In this document: positions 49,015 through 61,400 of the stretch, piece after piece
Layout of the letters: each line of letters starts with the position of its first letter
Position numbering within the stretch: position 1 is the first letter of the stretch
DNA from: Ophiura sarsii
Lineage: Eukaryota; Echinodermata; Ophiuroidea; Amphilepidida; Ophiuridae
Direction: 5' to 3'
Length of the DNA stretch: 64,000 nt
NCBI GenBank assembly: GCA_035610835.1
Contig: CM069458.1
Coordinates: 32,265,449 to 32,329,448, forward strand
Made by a program: the position numbers and the translations under genes
The notes under the pieces: generated by a model
What the model was told of the DNA's origin: nothing
The model's input: only the letters and a program-made list of their open reading frames with translations
The model's database searches: none

Positions 49015-49419
49015 AACTGTATTTCCATATCTGAAGAACTTCGCGTTCCGCCTCTTTCACAGAGGATCAATCGTTTCCAAGCAGCGCGGGCTGATTCCTG
49101 ACGTGCGACAAACCAGATGAATATGAACAGACCGAGGAACGAGTTCAATCCACAGAATATATATTGGAAGATTAGCGTTGCCTCTCCAATCGCGAAGAAT
49201 CCAAATGCCCAGGTCAAACCGAGAAGGAGACTTACTGGTATAATGATACTAGCTTGGTGGATTGCGCGTTTGATAGCGGTACTTCGAGTTAGGCTACTAA
49301 CGGGTCGATTACACAGACGTCGCAATACCATAAAGAATATCGTCAGGTTGAACAGAAGAATGATTCCAGAAGGTACGAGTACACCAGTAATTAGTGCCCC
49401 ACCAACTTCATAGAAACAA
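48903..49419 (-). CDS. aGPCR terminal exon: TM5-TM7 and TE-derived tail
   Basis: The acceptor is a T-rich tract ending ATCAAG at 49,421-49,420. After completing a histidine codon the exon reads CFYEVGG (ECL2 cysteine), TM5 (GVLVPSGIILLFNLTIFFMV), ICL3, TM6 (SIIIPVSLLLGLTWAFGFFA) and TM7 (FQYIFCGLNSFLGLFIFIW), then a basic helix-8-like segment. From about 49,015 onward, roughly the last 37 residues and the stop at 48,903 lie inside a terminal inverted repeat of a MITE (48,484-49,014). The tail is therefore either a transposon-derived C-terminus or an unrecognised splice site removes it. I see no strong donor before the MITE. Confidence 0.85.
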
Positions 49420-52400
49420 CTTGATAACAGAATAAAAAAAACATCAATTAGTAACAGAGTACTGTAATGGTGTACGGGGTGTCCCATAAAAAGAAAGGGT
49501 GCACATGTTCCGCGTCGTTACAATATTTGGTATTATAACTGATTATATCAGCTCGTAGATAATTCAGTTTCTCTGGATATGGTAAAGGAAATTCGACAAA
49601 CAAACTGTGTCTGAAAGGTAATTTAGTTATATTGAAGCTTGTGTAATACGAAATACGAAATGCTTAAACCATATTTGTCTAAATGTGGCACAAGCCCGAT
49701 TTTGAGTGCTCGTAGATTGAGATAGGTAAATACTATACAAATAAATGGCATTTCAAAGCCAGCTTTGCACCCCTTTTTAGGGACACCCTGTATGCTGCCT
49801 CTTGAGCAGTGTTGAGGTATTAAAAAGTCACGATAGGGTATAACCATGACCTACGAGGGTTGGTCATTAAGTTATGAAAGTGATTATGGTATGGGATACA
49901 TGAGTAATTCTATTGAGAGATAGTGGTATCAATACAAAGTATGAACCTTCGTCTTTTCAACAATGCACTTTTGGATTTCTATGTATGAACTATGACATAG
50001 CATTAGCTTAAAGTACACTTTGGACACTGCTAAATCAATTATTATGCGGGAAATTTGAAATGTTTGTAAGAAACACGTGGTAAGAAGATTGGATAACATG
50101 ACATTAGAAGCAGGTAAATCCAAAAAATCAAATTTGAAATATGTAGTATAAGAGGAAAAAGTAAGGAGAAGCAATTGAATAAAAAGTATACAAATATCAG
50201 TATTACAAATAGCCCTTTTTCATTGAAAAATGCCCAATCAGTGAATCACTTATGTTGAGGAAAATCAAAAAAATCCAAGAAATTAACCAGTTTGGGCGAT
50301 TCCATTAGATAGTTAACTAATTATCTGAACTTGTTCACATGAAACCTACAGAAAATATGGGCATGCGCAGACAGCAGATAATTTTGAACTGGGCCAAAAA
50401 TGGCGAAAATCATGAATTTTACCAGATAAAAGCTTACTGTGCCTTCAAAATCTAATCAGAAACATTGAAAAATGCTTAAATCAATGTGAATAATTATGTT
50501 GATAATCAAAATGAAGATATACATGAACTCATCAATCAAATATAGTTGCCATAACCTCTCTTATTACTGCTATCTTTAGAGCTACTAGATTTGTAATGTT
50601 AGAGTAATCGTCATATAATTCCAACGGTTTGAGGAAATTTTATGATCAGCTCCTTTTGAAATCCCCACTATTATTGCTTTACATCACTAAACAATTTGTT
50701 CAATTATAACCCCTCCATTGTTCTCTGTCCATTGTTGTTTTCTATGTGTTTTTTTGCGGATTTTCCTTAATAAAAACGTATTTGAGATGGTCCCTTCTTT
50801 TTTGTATTAAGGAATTCAGATCTAAAAATGAGTATCAAACATAGATTATCGTGTGTTCTTACTCTGTACCAAGTGTTATCTGTTTCTATGCTTGCATTGC
50901 CGAGATATACGCAAACGTATCAATCGACCCATATTTCAACCTATTGCATACCCAGCCAAATATTGACAGATTTCAGGCAGTGTCCAGAGTGTACTTACTT
51001 TAAGCTAATAATGTGACGTCATAGTTCATACTTAAAAGTCCAAAAGTGCATTGTTTGAAAGACAAAGGTTCATACTTTGTATTGATCACACTATCGCTCA
51101 AGAGAATTACTCATGCATCCCATACCATGATCACTTTCATAACTTAATGACCAACCCTCGTATAACAACAGTGTTGATGATGCATCTCCGCATGGTCAGA
51201 AGCCACAGTCGCATCGTCGTCGTCATTGTCATCGTCAATCGACAAATCGTCACCGTCATCCATGGTCATTATCACCATCAATCGGCGTCATCGCAGTCGT
51301 CTTCGCCGTTAATGTCGACGTCTTCTTCGCTATCATCTTAATTCACCAAACTCAGAAACTGTCACAAATTCATGAATAATACTTACTGATCTTTCTCTCT
51401 GTCCAAACGTTTACCTTCTAATAGGTAGATAATGGCGTGGGTGTATCCAACAACAAAGGCTGGGATTCCTGGGATATATAAACAAGTAGAGGTTAGCTGT
51501 CATCTTGACGGGAATAAGACTTTCAGAAAGAAGACACCTGTTTCATGATAATGTAGGCCAATTTGGTAACACGGTTCATGCAATGAACTGGACGTCAATG
51601 CACCGATTCAATTGAATGTATAATAGGCCGGCGAGATTCCCCTTGTAGTCCGTTGCACTTGGCTACATAACCTCTATTGATATGTATTATATTTTGCCTT
51701 TGAGTATCCGAAAATTAAGGTTGACATTTTGAGTAAAATTATTATTCCTCTTAATATCTTCCTAAGCAACGCCATCAGCATAAGTTATAGAGTTCAAGAG
51801 GATTTTTCAGATGTGTTTTACAGTATAGGCCTATAATAATCCACATGTTCATTTGGTAGTCAATCGTCAATATCTCCCGGGCATTGCATTACAATTAACG
51901 GACTTCTTCCATTCACACATGTATGCACAAAGGAACACGGCAAATAATGCATGGAACTGTCTGATTCTTTTGATCAGACTGGCACACTGTCATCTTTTAT
52001 CCACACACGTCTCCAAATCGTTACTGTGGTTCTCAATATTCATGAAATGCGGTGCACATCGAAATTATTTGGATCGAAAAGCGTGAGCTACCACTCCCTG
52101 CATGATGCACTACCCAAGCAAGTCAATGATCGATGCAGGTCATGCGTGCGTAGGTTAACGCGTGATCAAAGCGTAAGACGGTACAATGATCTACTCGTAT
52201 TGGCTAGGCTCAATGAAAATACAATATCATGGCTACGTCATACCTAATCAAGTTATATCCAGAGCGCTATATGGACTTTTGTAATTATCTACTTTTGTAA
52301 CACGCGACGTTACTTTGAAACGCAGAAGAAGCTGTAAGGCAGTTGTGTTATTAAGGTAATCTAATCTTAAGCGGATCCCATCTTCAATTTTAAAGCTTAA

Positions 52401-55400
52401 GCTTTTGTAAGCCTCAAATACTAAAAAAGATTTAAATAAGATTCAGGTATATTTGTGAAATCGATGATAAAATAATGACTAATAGATATTTTAAACAAAC
52501 GAGACCGTAAATTTCCCCTGTTTCCCATCATTGTACGTGACATGCGCACAGTGTCCATTCCGGTGGGTATTAGCACTATTTACATTTACAGTGTTATTGT
52601 ATTCAAATATTGGAGAACAGGGGTGTACCTTCAGCCTGACTGTAAACTTATCAGCCCAACAAGTAATCTTGATATTTTTGACCAGATGAAAATAAAAGTT
52701 TATAATTAAGTTTAAGACTCTTGGATCAGATATCAGTGTCTTTATTTTATGAAGGATGATCGAGCCTTCGGATTGTACCGCTTGCACCATGTACAATTCG
52801 TTTCCCCTTTTTTATACTCATACACCTTCCTTGAAGCCTCCTTTCCGACCTCGATCTTTTGCTTTTTTGAGCCATCAACGAATCTCCACATGATTTCGGC
52901 CAAACACAAAAATTACACAATCAAAATCAGCATATCACATATATCATGTACACGTAAATGTGCGCCCACTTAAAACTTCAACCCAATAGCTTTTAATGAC
53001 AAATTATTCTAATGTGATAATTTCGCTATATTCTTAAATTAGGCCTATGTAACGTAATACTGGTTTTCAATACATGTTGGCAATATTTGGTGTTGCATAT
53101 TTCATGGACAGGAATTATTACGATATAATTTGGCTAGAGATCGTATTTTCTACGCGTCCAAGATTATGTCGGACGCATTTTGTGTAGAAAACGGGTTCAT
53201 TTTAGCGGACCCCGAAATATTTGCCAACAGCAAAATTCTTACCGGCCAGCCGGGTGTGTATATTTGAAAAGTTACCCGCCCGACGCAAAATTTTCCCGCC
53301 TCGGGCGTGCGGGCGGATACTATGAACAGCCCTGTAATGGAGAATCGTTGACTTCTTCAGAATTGAGAGCATAATTTCAAACAGATTTCTTCAATATTGT
53401 TTTCATTTTTATACCTACCCCAACATATGATATTAGCTTTGAGCATGAATCGTGGTATTGTTGTCATTCTGGTTAGTACCAGAAGATAGTACATATTCAT
53501 CCCTTCGGATGCTGTCCACATCAGCGATGCAACAACGAAATACTGTAGCAATGCGGTGACTACTGCACAGGCTATGGGTGGATTGGTCAGTTCGATTCCA
53601 GCCAGAAATACTATGTATAATGCTAGCAATGACACGCACAGATTTATCAGGACTCGGTAAGGTTGCAAATTGCGTAGTTCACTGAATAGTTAGATAAAGC
53701 AAGGATTTAAACCAATAGCTATCACAGGTTACGGGATTTAATATGTATTATATGGAAGACAAATATTTTGTAGTTCTCAGTTAACCGACGAAGAAACCAG
53801 TTACGTTAATTGTTTTATAGTCATCACAACAGATTTCAAACCGTTATGTAACAAATTACGTAATTATTACTAGGTTATATTGTCATTTCAAACCATAGGC
53901 GTAGTAACATAGTCGATCACATTACATTACTAAAGAGAATAAAATACGGATTATCACATGGATGTCACATGTATGTCATATGGATGTCGCAGACTGAACA
54001 TGTGGGAATCAATCACAAAAATGTTTTAGTTACCTAATTATCATATATTTCTTGTTAAACAACGCTCAAACATTATAGACTAAATTGCTTATTGGGCAAC
54101 TTCATATAAGAAGCAGGGCGTCACAAAGTTCATTTTCCTAAGGAGATAGTTATATACAGTTTTTGTCGTCAGTGTGCGGTATCTGTATGTATTTAGTTAC
54201 AGCTCAGGCTACATAATATCATCTGGTCTGGGTCAGTTTCATTTTAGTATAGTTTTGAATGTTGCTATATCATTTACAAAACTAAAACAAATACAATGTT
54301 ATTGGTATATAGTCAATGTTATTGTTATACTTACGGGACACAAAGGATTGTCAGAAGACCAACAGTCAGGGCAACCATAGATATCGAGCACCCGATTTTA
54401 CTAAACAAGTCCAGTGCAAAGTTGATAGTAGGGTTGAATGTCTTTAATATCAAAATAACATAAAGTAACACGTACGTTAAGAGTCATTAGCATAAGAACA
54501 TTATTTTATACGATAGAACAAACAAAATAACACAAATAATTTCGAATAAGTTATACAGGGTGTCCCAAAAGTCTATGCACGACTTCGAAGCTTTGTATTT
54601 CACAAAATATAAGTCGTATTGAAAATATGAATACATATTTAGAAAGAGGAGATGTGGGAAGTAATTTTGATACCAAACATTGGAGTAACATCTGTTTGTA
54701 ATGCAACCCTAGAAGTAAAATATGTATTACTGCAAAAATGTAATTTTATACTTCGGAGGAATAAAGTTCATAAATCCATACCTATTGAGATTAACAAAAA
54801 GACGGGTAGAGTTGGTTACACGGAAAGTGATCCGTCAATTGTAATATTTAAAATTTTACATTACAGTGATCCCATCATAATAACAAACTACGAGGGGGTA
54901 TCATAAAGTTCTTGAAATCACCAAGAAGTGAAGAAGCCAAACAATGTGTGGCATGCACTTGGTATGGGTGGGTCTGGCACACGGCCAAAAACTTTCAACC
55001 AGTTTTATAATGTTGTGGGTTCACCAATAGGGTTGTGTTTGGTATCAAAATACTAAAAGAATTATTTTGCTTGTCTAAGCACTAGGATTGCCAGTGCGTT
55101 TTTTGCTTTGCCCCCTGGCTTTTCAGACGGCCTTTGTTTTGATTCCTTTGGACCAATCCAAAGTAAGGATCGCTAACCCGCGAATTTCGCTTTGTTTGTT
55201 GTTTAACCGCGCGCGTCGACTCAACGCAGCCCCTTTTCTGTGATCACAATCACAAGTCATATCGTTTCTGCATCTCATACCAGAAGGTTATAAAATTCAT
55301 CGGAGCTCCAGTTAAGAATTGGTATTTTAGCCTTTCTTTATTTTGTATTCATCGGATCTCTCGGTGTTACCGCTGTTCGGTGTTTAAAAACGAATATTCT

Positions 55401-58400
55401 GCAGCTCCGTATTTACCTGCTATACTGTTACCAACGCTTGTTTCGTGAGTACTTTTTAGTTTAAATTCACGGATCGTTCCGGTTTTTGCTTCAAGAGACA
55501 AAAATGCCGCCTAACCGCGCAGCTGTAAAGAGAAAGGTCAATGACCCAAATGCAGATCGCCAAACAAGATCGCAGGCAAGGGCTGTGAACAATCTTCTAT
55601 CCGCCGTCGCCGGGGCATCTGCAAGCGGCGTTTTTGCCCAAAGTCAACGGGGCCGGGGTAGGGGGCAAGCAGCGTTTTTGCCCAAAGTCAACGGGGCCGG
55701 GGTAGGGGTCGTGCTCGCGGACGAGGTGCTGTTCGCGGCAGTCGGAGAGTTTCAGCTCCAAGAAATGTCAGTTTTCAGCAGCATAGCGCTCAAAATCAAA
55801 TGGTCGATGTTCTCGACGTGAGTGTTGATGCCGAGGACGATTTGAGACTTGAATTAGACGGACATGCCAGGGTTCAACCGGACGATCGTCCGATTTCATC
55901 ACAACAACAACAACAAAACCAAGCTAGTCGCCATGGCAACGGATCTACGACGGCTGTTAATAATTCCCAGGACCAGGCTATAGCACTTCCGGGACTTCGT
56001 CTGCATCGACCTCCTTTGTGACCTCCGACCGTAACGACCGCCATTTTGCAAGTACAACAGCAGCAGCAGCAGGAAATTCGGCGTCGGGTAGCGGTACGAA
56101 TCACGTTCAGCATTCAAACCTGCAGCCAAGAGTTGACCGCCTTGTCCGAGGAATAGCCGGAGAGAACATTTTATCTAATTTTGGGCGGGTTTTGAGTGGC
56201 GGGGTCTCGTTGGCCAATAATTTAGCTAGTCAGAATGTCGCTAGTAGTAGTTTTATTGATACATTTAGGCCAACCACTGGGGCTAGTACTACTACTACCA
56301 TGTCTGCCGCCACTCACGATAATTGCAGTAATATTCACAACTTGCACAATGGAAATGCCGTATTCAATCTTAGTCAGTCTTATCGTGGCAATGGGAGAGG
56401 TCAATCGAGGGGGGAGGGGTCAACGCCCTTCCAACAACACAATTGGGACATGCTATGCCTTTAACAAGAAATCGGGATGTTCACGTAACCCCTGCAAATT
56501 CAGCCACATTTGCCAAAGTTGCAATGGTGGGGGCCACGGGGCGCTATCCTGTAGTAAGAGAGGTGGTAAATGATTGTGTTGATATAAATAGTGTTGGTCA
56601 CTCAGTTGTTTGTAGGAAGAAAGGGTTTAATTTCTTTCAAGGTTCAGGTGTTTTTAATTGCCTTTGCTGCCCCTATCCAACTCCCGTTAATATTGTTTCT
56701 CTACGCCCTCTGTTGGCCATTTATCCTAACAAAAAGGCTGCCAATATTCTTGAGGAGGGTTTTTCTAAGGGTTTCAAATTAGGCTATAAAGGTGATCGAG
56801 TTTCGAGGGAGGGTCCAAATTTAAAGTCTGTTGATCTTAAGCCCTCGGCTGCCATTGATAAGTTAACAAAGGAGGTTAACCTCAACCGAATGGCGGGTCC
56901 TTTTAACTCAAGTCCTTTACCAAATCTAATTATCTCTCCAATTGGTTTGGTACCGAAATCCGAGGTTGGAAAATATCGCTTAATTCAGCATTTATCGCAT
57001 CCGGAGGGTGGCTCCATCAATGACGGCATTGAAAAATCTTTATGCACAGTTCAGTATGCAAAGTTCGATGATGCTGTGAATTTAGTGTCACGAAATGGGA
57101 AGGGCGCGTTGATGGCAAAAGCGGATGTCGAGTCAGCTTTCCGTCTTTTACTCATTTTTTCTGGGGATTTTGAGCTTCTCGGCATTAAATTTGGCAATGA
57201 TTTCTTTGTTGACAAATCTCTTCCTATGGGCGCTTCCTGTTCTCCATTTTACCTTTAAACTTTTTCTACCTTTCTTGAATGGGCAGGAAAAAGGGAGTCG
57301 GGCTCCGATAACAAATCACATTATGTTGACGATTTCATTTTCGTTTCGGCTGCTGAGGGCGCTTTGTCATGTCAACACATTGTAAATAGTTTCAACAAGG
57401 TGTGTCACAAGTTGGGGGTCCCATTAGCTAAGGACAAATCCGTAGCTCCAACTACTAGGTTAGTGTATTTGGGCTTAGAGATCGATTCGGTTCGCCAGGT
57501 TATTTCAATCCCTGCTGTTAAATTAGAAAAAAATATTTCTAAGGTTCAGAATGTTGACGATTCTTCCAAAGTCACATTACGTGAACTTTAATCAGTCATC
57601 GGGTCCCTTTCCTTTGTTTGCAAGGCGGTTAACCCAGGACGTGCTTTCTTACGCCGTCTCATTGATTTAACTCGAAGCGTGAAACAGTCTTGGCACACAA
57701 TTCGTATCACAAAAGGGGCATTATGCGATTTGAAAATGTGGCTAGTTTTTTTGCAGAGTTTTCAATGGTAGTGGCGAGTTGGGTTTCGGTTTTTTTCTCC
57801 ATGGGGCTTGGTTTCAAGGTCGTTGGCCTGAAAAATGCAAATCAGCTCGACATTCTATCGCTTGGCTAGAATTTTTTCCAGTGGTTGTCGCAATAGTGGT
57901 TTGGGGCGAATTGTTGAAGGGTAAGCGCGTGATTATACGGTCAGATAATGCAGCCGTGGTAGCTATTATCAATAAACAGTCCTCTAAATGTCCTGAGATC
58001 ATGAGATTAGTTAGATTTTTTGTTTATCGATGTCTCAAGGACAATGTTGCTTTTTCCGCGCATCATATTCCAGGCGTTAAAAATAACATCGCTGATGCAT
58101 TATCACGCTTTCAGATGGACCGCTTTTGGGAAGCTGCGCCGGACTCATCTCCAATGGGCATTCTAGTACCGGAATTTTTTTTGGATCTTTAGAGGATGAA
58201 GCTCAGAAGCTAATTCATGCATCAATGGCCAGTAGCTCTCACGCAACTTACCGTCGCGGAGTTGCTAGTTTTGAATTTTTCCGCACACGGCTGGGCGTTA
58301 CCTGCGTGTGGCCCGCTCCCATTCCTCATGTTGTTGCCTTTCTATCACATTTATCAATTGAAGGGAAAGCCCCTTCCACAATTGGTACTTACTTAGCTTC

Positions 58401-61400
58401 AATCGCTTTTGCTCATAAGGTTAATGGTTGGTCAGACCCTACTGACAATTTTGTGATAAAGAAACTGAGGGAGGGTTCACGGCGTTTAAAGGGGCAACCT
58501 GACAGTAGATCTCCCATCACCATTCCTATTTTAGGACGCATTTGTCAATCTTTGGGGGGTATTTGCTCCTCAGTGTTTGAGGCTTCATTATTTAGGGCTG
58601 CCTTCCTTTTAGCTTTTTTTGGGTTTTTGAGAGTAGGGGAATTCACCGCTATTTCGAAAAAATCAGACTTGTCACGAATCCTGAACTTCAGGGATATCAC
58701 CGGACCATCAATGAGGGTTTTATGGATGTTGTTGTTAGGTTTTCAAAGACCGACCATAGAGGAGAATCTGTTACCCTTCGATTCGAGCAAGGTAACTGTG
58801 ACGTATTATGTCCTGTTAAAGCAATGTCAGATTATTTAGACGTCAGACCAGTTGTCGAGGGCCCCCTCTTTATCCACTTTTACTTGTCCCCTCTCACTCG
58901 GTGCAATTTGACAGTTTACTTAAGAAGGGTATTAGGGCGACAGGTCTTGAGTCTAAGAATTTTTCCCCTCACAGTTTTAGAATTGGGGCGGCTACAGCCG
59001 CTGCGGTTGGGGGCATACCGATAGATTCTATTAAGTCAATGGGGCGGTGGCAGTCATCAGCTGTCATGCTATATATTAGGCCACATCGTATTATTCACTC
59101 AAGTGCTTGGTCTGGTGATTTTTAGGGGTTTATATTAATTCCTATCTCAAAGAATTTATAGCAATATTTTACCCATTTTTTATTGTTATTCTAACTTTTC
59201 TTTTTCTCTTTTATTTTTATATCTCCCCATTTTGTTCGTTTGTGTTTCTTTTGTTTTTCCAAAAAACAATAACATTTTTTTGCACAGGTCGCCTTTGGAT
59301 CGTTGGCGATAGCATGGTATCCTGGGCTGGCCACTATAACACTCAATTCAAAGGTTGCGGCACCACTTTTTGGATGGGTGACAGAGGTTCCCGACTGGTC
59401 AATACAATGTCATTGGTAAAAGCAGGCCTGGCTGGTTATCCATACCCCACTACCCTCATAGTGCATGCAGGTACAAACGATCTATTTTCTGCTCCCATAT
59501 TTGATCTTAGACAACGCATTCTGGATACTTTGACAATGTTGCGTAACTTCTTACATCAGACAAAGATAATTTCCCTTAGGTCTTAATCTTCGGAGAACTT
59601 GGGATAATATCTCTTTCCAGCGCCCGCGGTTATATCTTGTCCAGAAGGCTCATGAATTTTTATTTTTGAATACCATTGCAGTGTGAAATAAGTACGCTCG
59701 GTCGATAACCTCCTAAGGTATAACCTCGGAGGGTTTAGGTTTGTAAAATTCATCCAATTAAAATTTAATCGTCCACTACTTCATTTACATTTGATGTCAA
59801 TCAATGATTGACAATTGTTTATCTACAGACAAACAATTGAACGAAATGACCAAATATGGTCAGGTTTGTTATATACAACACCCAATTCTATGTGTCACTC
59901 TGAACTTTAAAATTATAGACACAATAGAATGGTGTGTGACAGGTTTTAAATGGAATTGTCCAATTTAAAAATGTGCTAATAATAATATGTGTCACTACAA
60001 TCTTTAAATTTATAGACACAATTGATTTGAATGACCATCAAGGTCCGCTTATCATCTATTATACAAATGTCATGAATTACAATTGAGGACCCTAGATCTA
60101 AAAGGGGGTTAAGTCACAATCTTGTGAAATTGTAGTTAGTATCAGTTTTCTGTTACAAGGAGGATCTCTGCACCCTCTGTTCAAATGTTACAGTAAAGTC
60201 ATGTGGCAAAGCTGTGTAATAGTCCATGAGAGGTACAACCCGAGTGGGTCAAGTCCACACATGGACACAATGAAACCCAGTTTTTGCCATTTTCCTCAAT
60301 GTGACTTAACCCCCTTTTAGATCTAGGGTCCTCAATTGATAACATTTTGATGTGAATATTAAATGCACTCTGGTATGTGCTAGCAGATTACGCTCCACAT
60401 GTTTTTTTTGCGTTTGCGTCTTGATCTTGTAATCCTCGTGTCTGGCAGCAATGCCCAAATCTCGTCTATCAAAATATGGTTTAATTTATACCATATGATT
60501 TATATTTTATGAGATATGACTCTTCAAACACGTGCATAGACTTTTGGGTAGAAATCCAAGAATGAGGTACTACAGTAGGTTCACAGACTTTGGACGGTTT
60601 AACATTTCACTATAGGTATTATCTTCGAATATCCAGAATAGTGCCAACGTTTTCTCGAGCCATTGTCCAAATTGATTTTCTTTCTAATGTAATCCTCATC
60701 AGTAGGATTAATAGAAAGGACGATCAATAATGTGCCACTTGTTTAAGATGGCACGTTTGAATAGCACGCAATTTGCTTGGGTAGTTTAAAACAATATTAC
60801 GTGATCGTTTTCAAATTCTTACACATAATTATCTTTTCTTGCTTTAATGAAGTTTGACTATCACGAAAGACGTTCCTTAACTCATAATAAATATATTTTT
60901 ACTGTATTTACCGTTAAAAACATCACAGCACATTACTAAATCATAATGGAAATCGGATTCAAATGTAATTATTCAATTTTCATCATAAAGCATTCCGCAT
61001 GGGTGTGTTCACTTTTGTACAGTTGCGGTTATAACCGGAAACACTGTAAACGGCGTTAAAATGGTGGAAAACAGTGTGAAACCATGGAATTCTATCATAC
61101 GAACGAAAAAACTACTCAGCAAAACGCATTTCTAGGAAAAAATGGATTCATGCATGGACGCATGACATTTGGGGATGTGTTGCTTCAACGCATTGAAGTC
61201 CAATATATCGCAGCAAAACCAATAGCATCTAAACGATAACAATTAACATAACATAACAATTAATATTTATAAGGCGCTATTTCATCTAAACACATCACCA
61301 AAAATAAGTCCCCCTCTCAAAAGTTCGTCATAACATCGTAAGGTAAAACATTTTACATTCGTTGATTAAAAAAAAACCCAACAATATTGAGGTCATAGGC

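Larger units (their letters stand above)
55504..59690 (+). mobile_element. Ngaro/DIRS-like tyrosine-recombinase retrotransposon, decayed
   Basis: Order of parts: gag-like ORF with zinc fingers, reverse transcriptase, RNase H, tyrosine recombinase overlapping RNase H in another frame, then an SGNH hydrolase. This order, and a recombinase in place of an integrase, fits the Ngaro group of the DIRS order. There are at least one frame-shifting duplication, several frameshifts and in-frame stops. A leader upstream from about 55,200 may belong to it. I could not identify the split direct repeats expected at the ends. It lies antisense inside the GPS-TM1 intron of the receptor. Confidence 0.88.
54554..60550. 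mobile_element. Mariner-type element split by the Ngaro-like insertion
   Basis: TACAGGGTGTCCCAAAAGTC at 54,554 continues TATGCACGACTTCGAAG...AAAATATAAGTCGTAT; its inverse, truncated at the outer end, lies at about 60,490-60,550 (ATAAATCATAT...GTGCATAGACTTTTGGG). About 60 bp match at each end. The retroelement at about 55.2-59.7 kb and a MITE at 60,085 lie between. A separate mariner-like end (CTACGAGGGGGTATCATAAA) is at 54,890. An ORF at 54,652-54,906 is unrecognised. Confidence 0.5.

Noticed and set aside
51180..51345. His/Ser-rich low-complexity coding region
   Set aside because: It reflects TCG/TCA/ATC trinucleotide repetition next to the mariner-like element; no start or splice evidence.
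52491..52796. Extra receptor exon between TM3 and TM4
   Set aside because: Minus-strand ORF with several cysteines, but the flanking exons join in phase without it and TM4 would be disrupted.
54652..54906. 84-residue ORF as a host gene
   Set aside because: It lies inside a mariner-type repeat between two transposon ends; no recognisable domain and no neighbouring exon.
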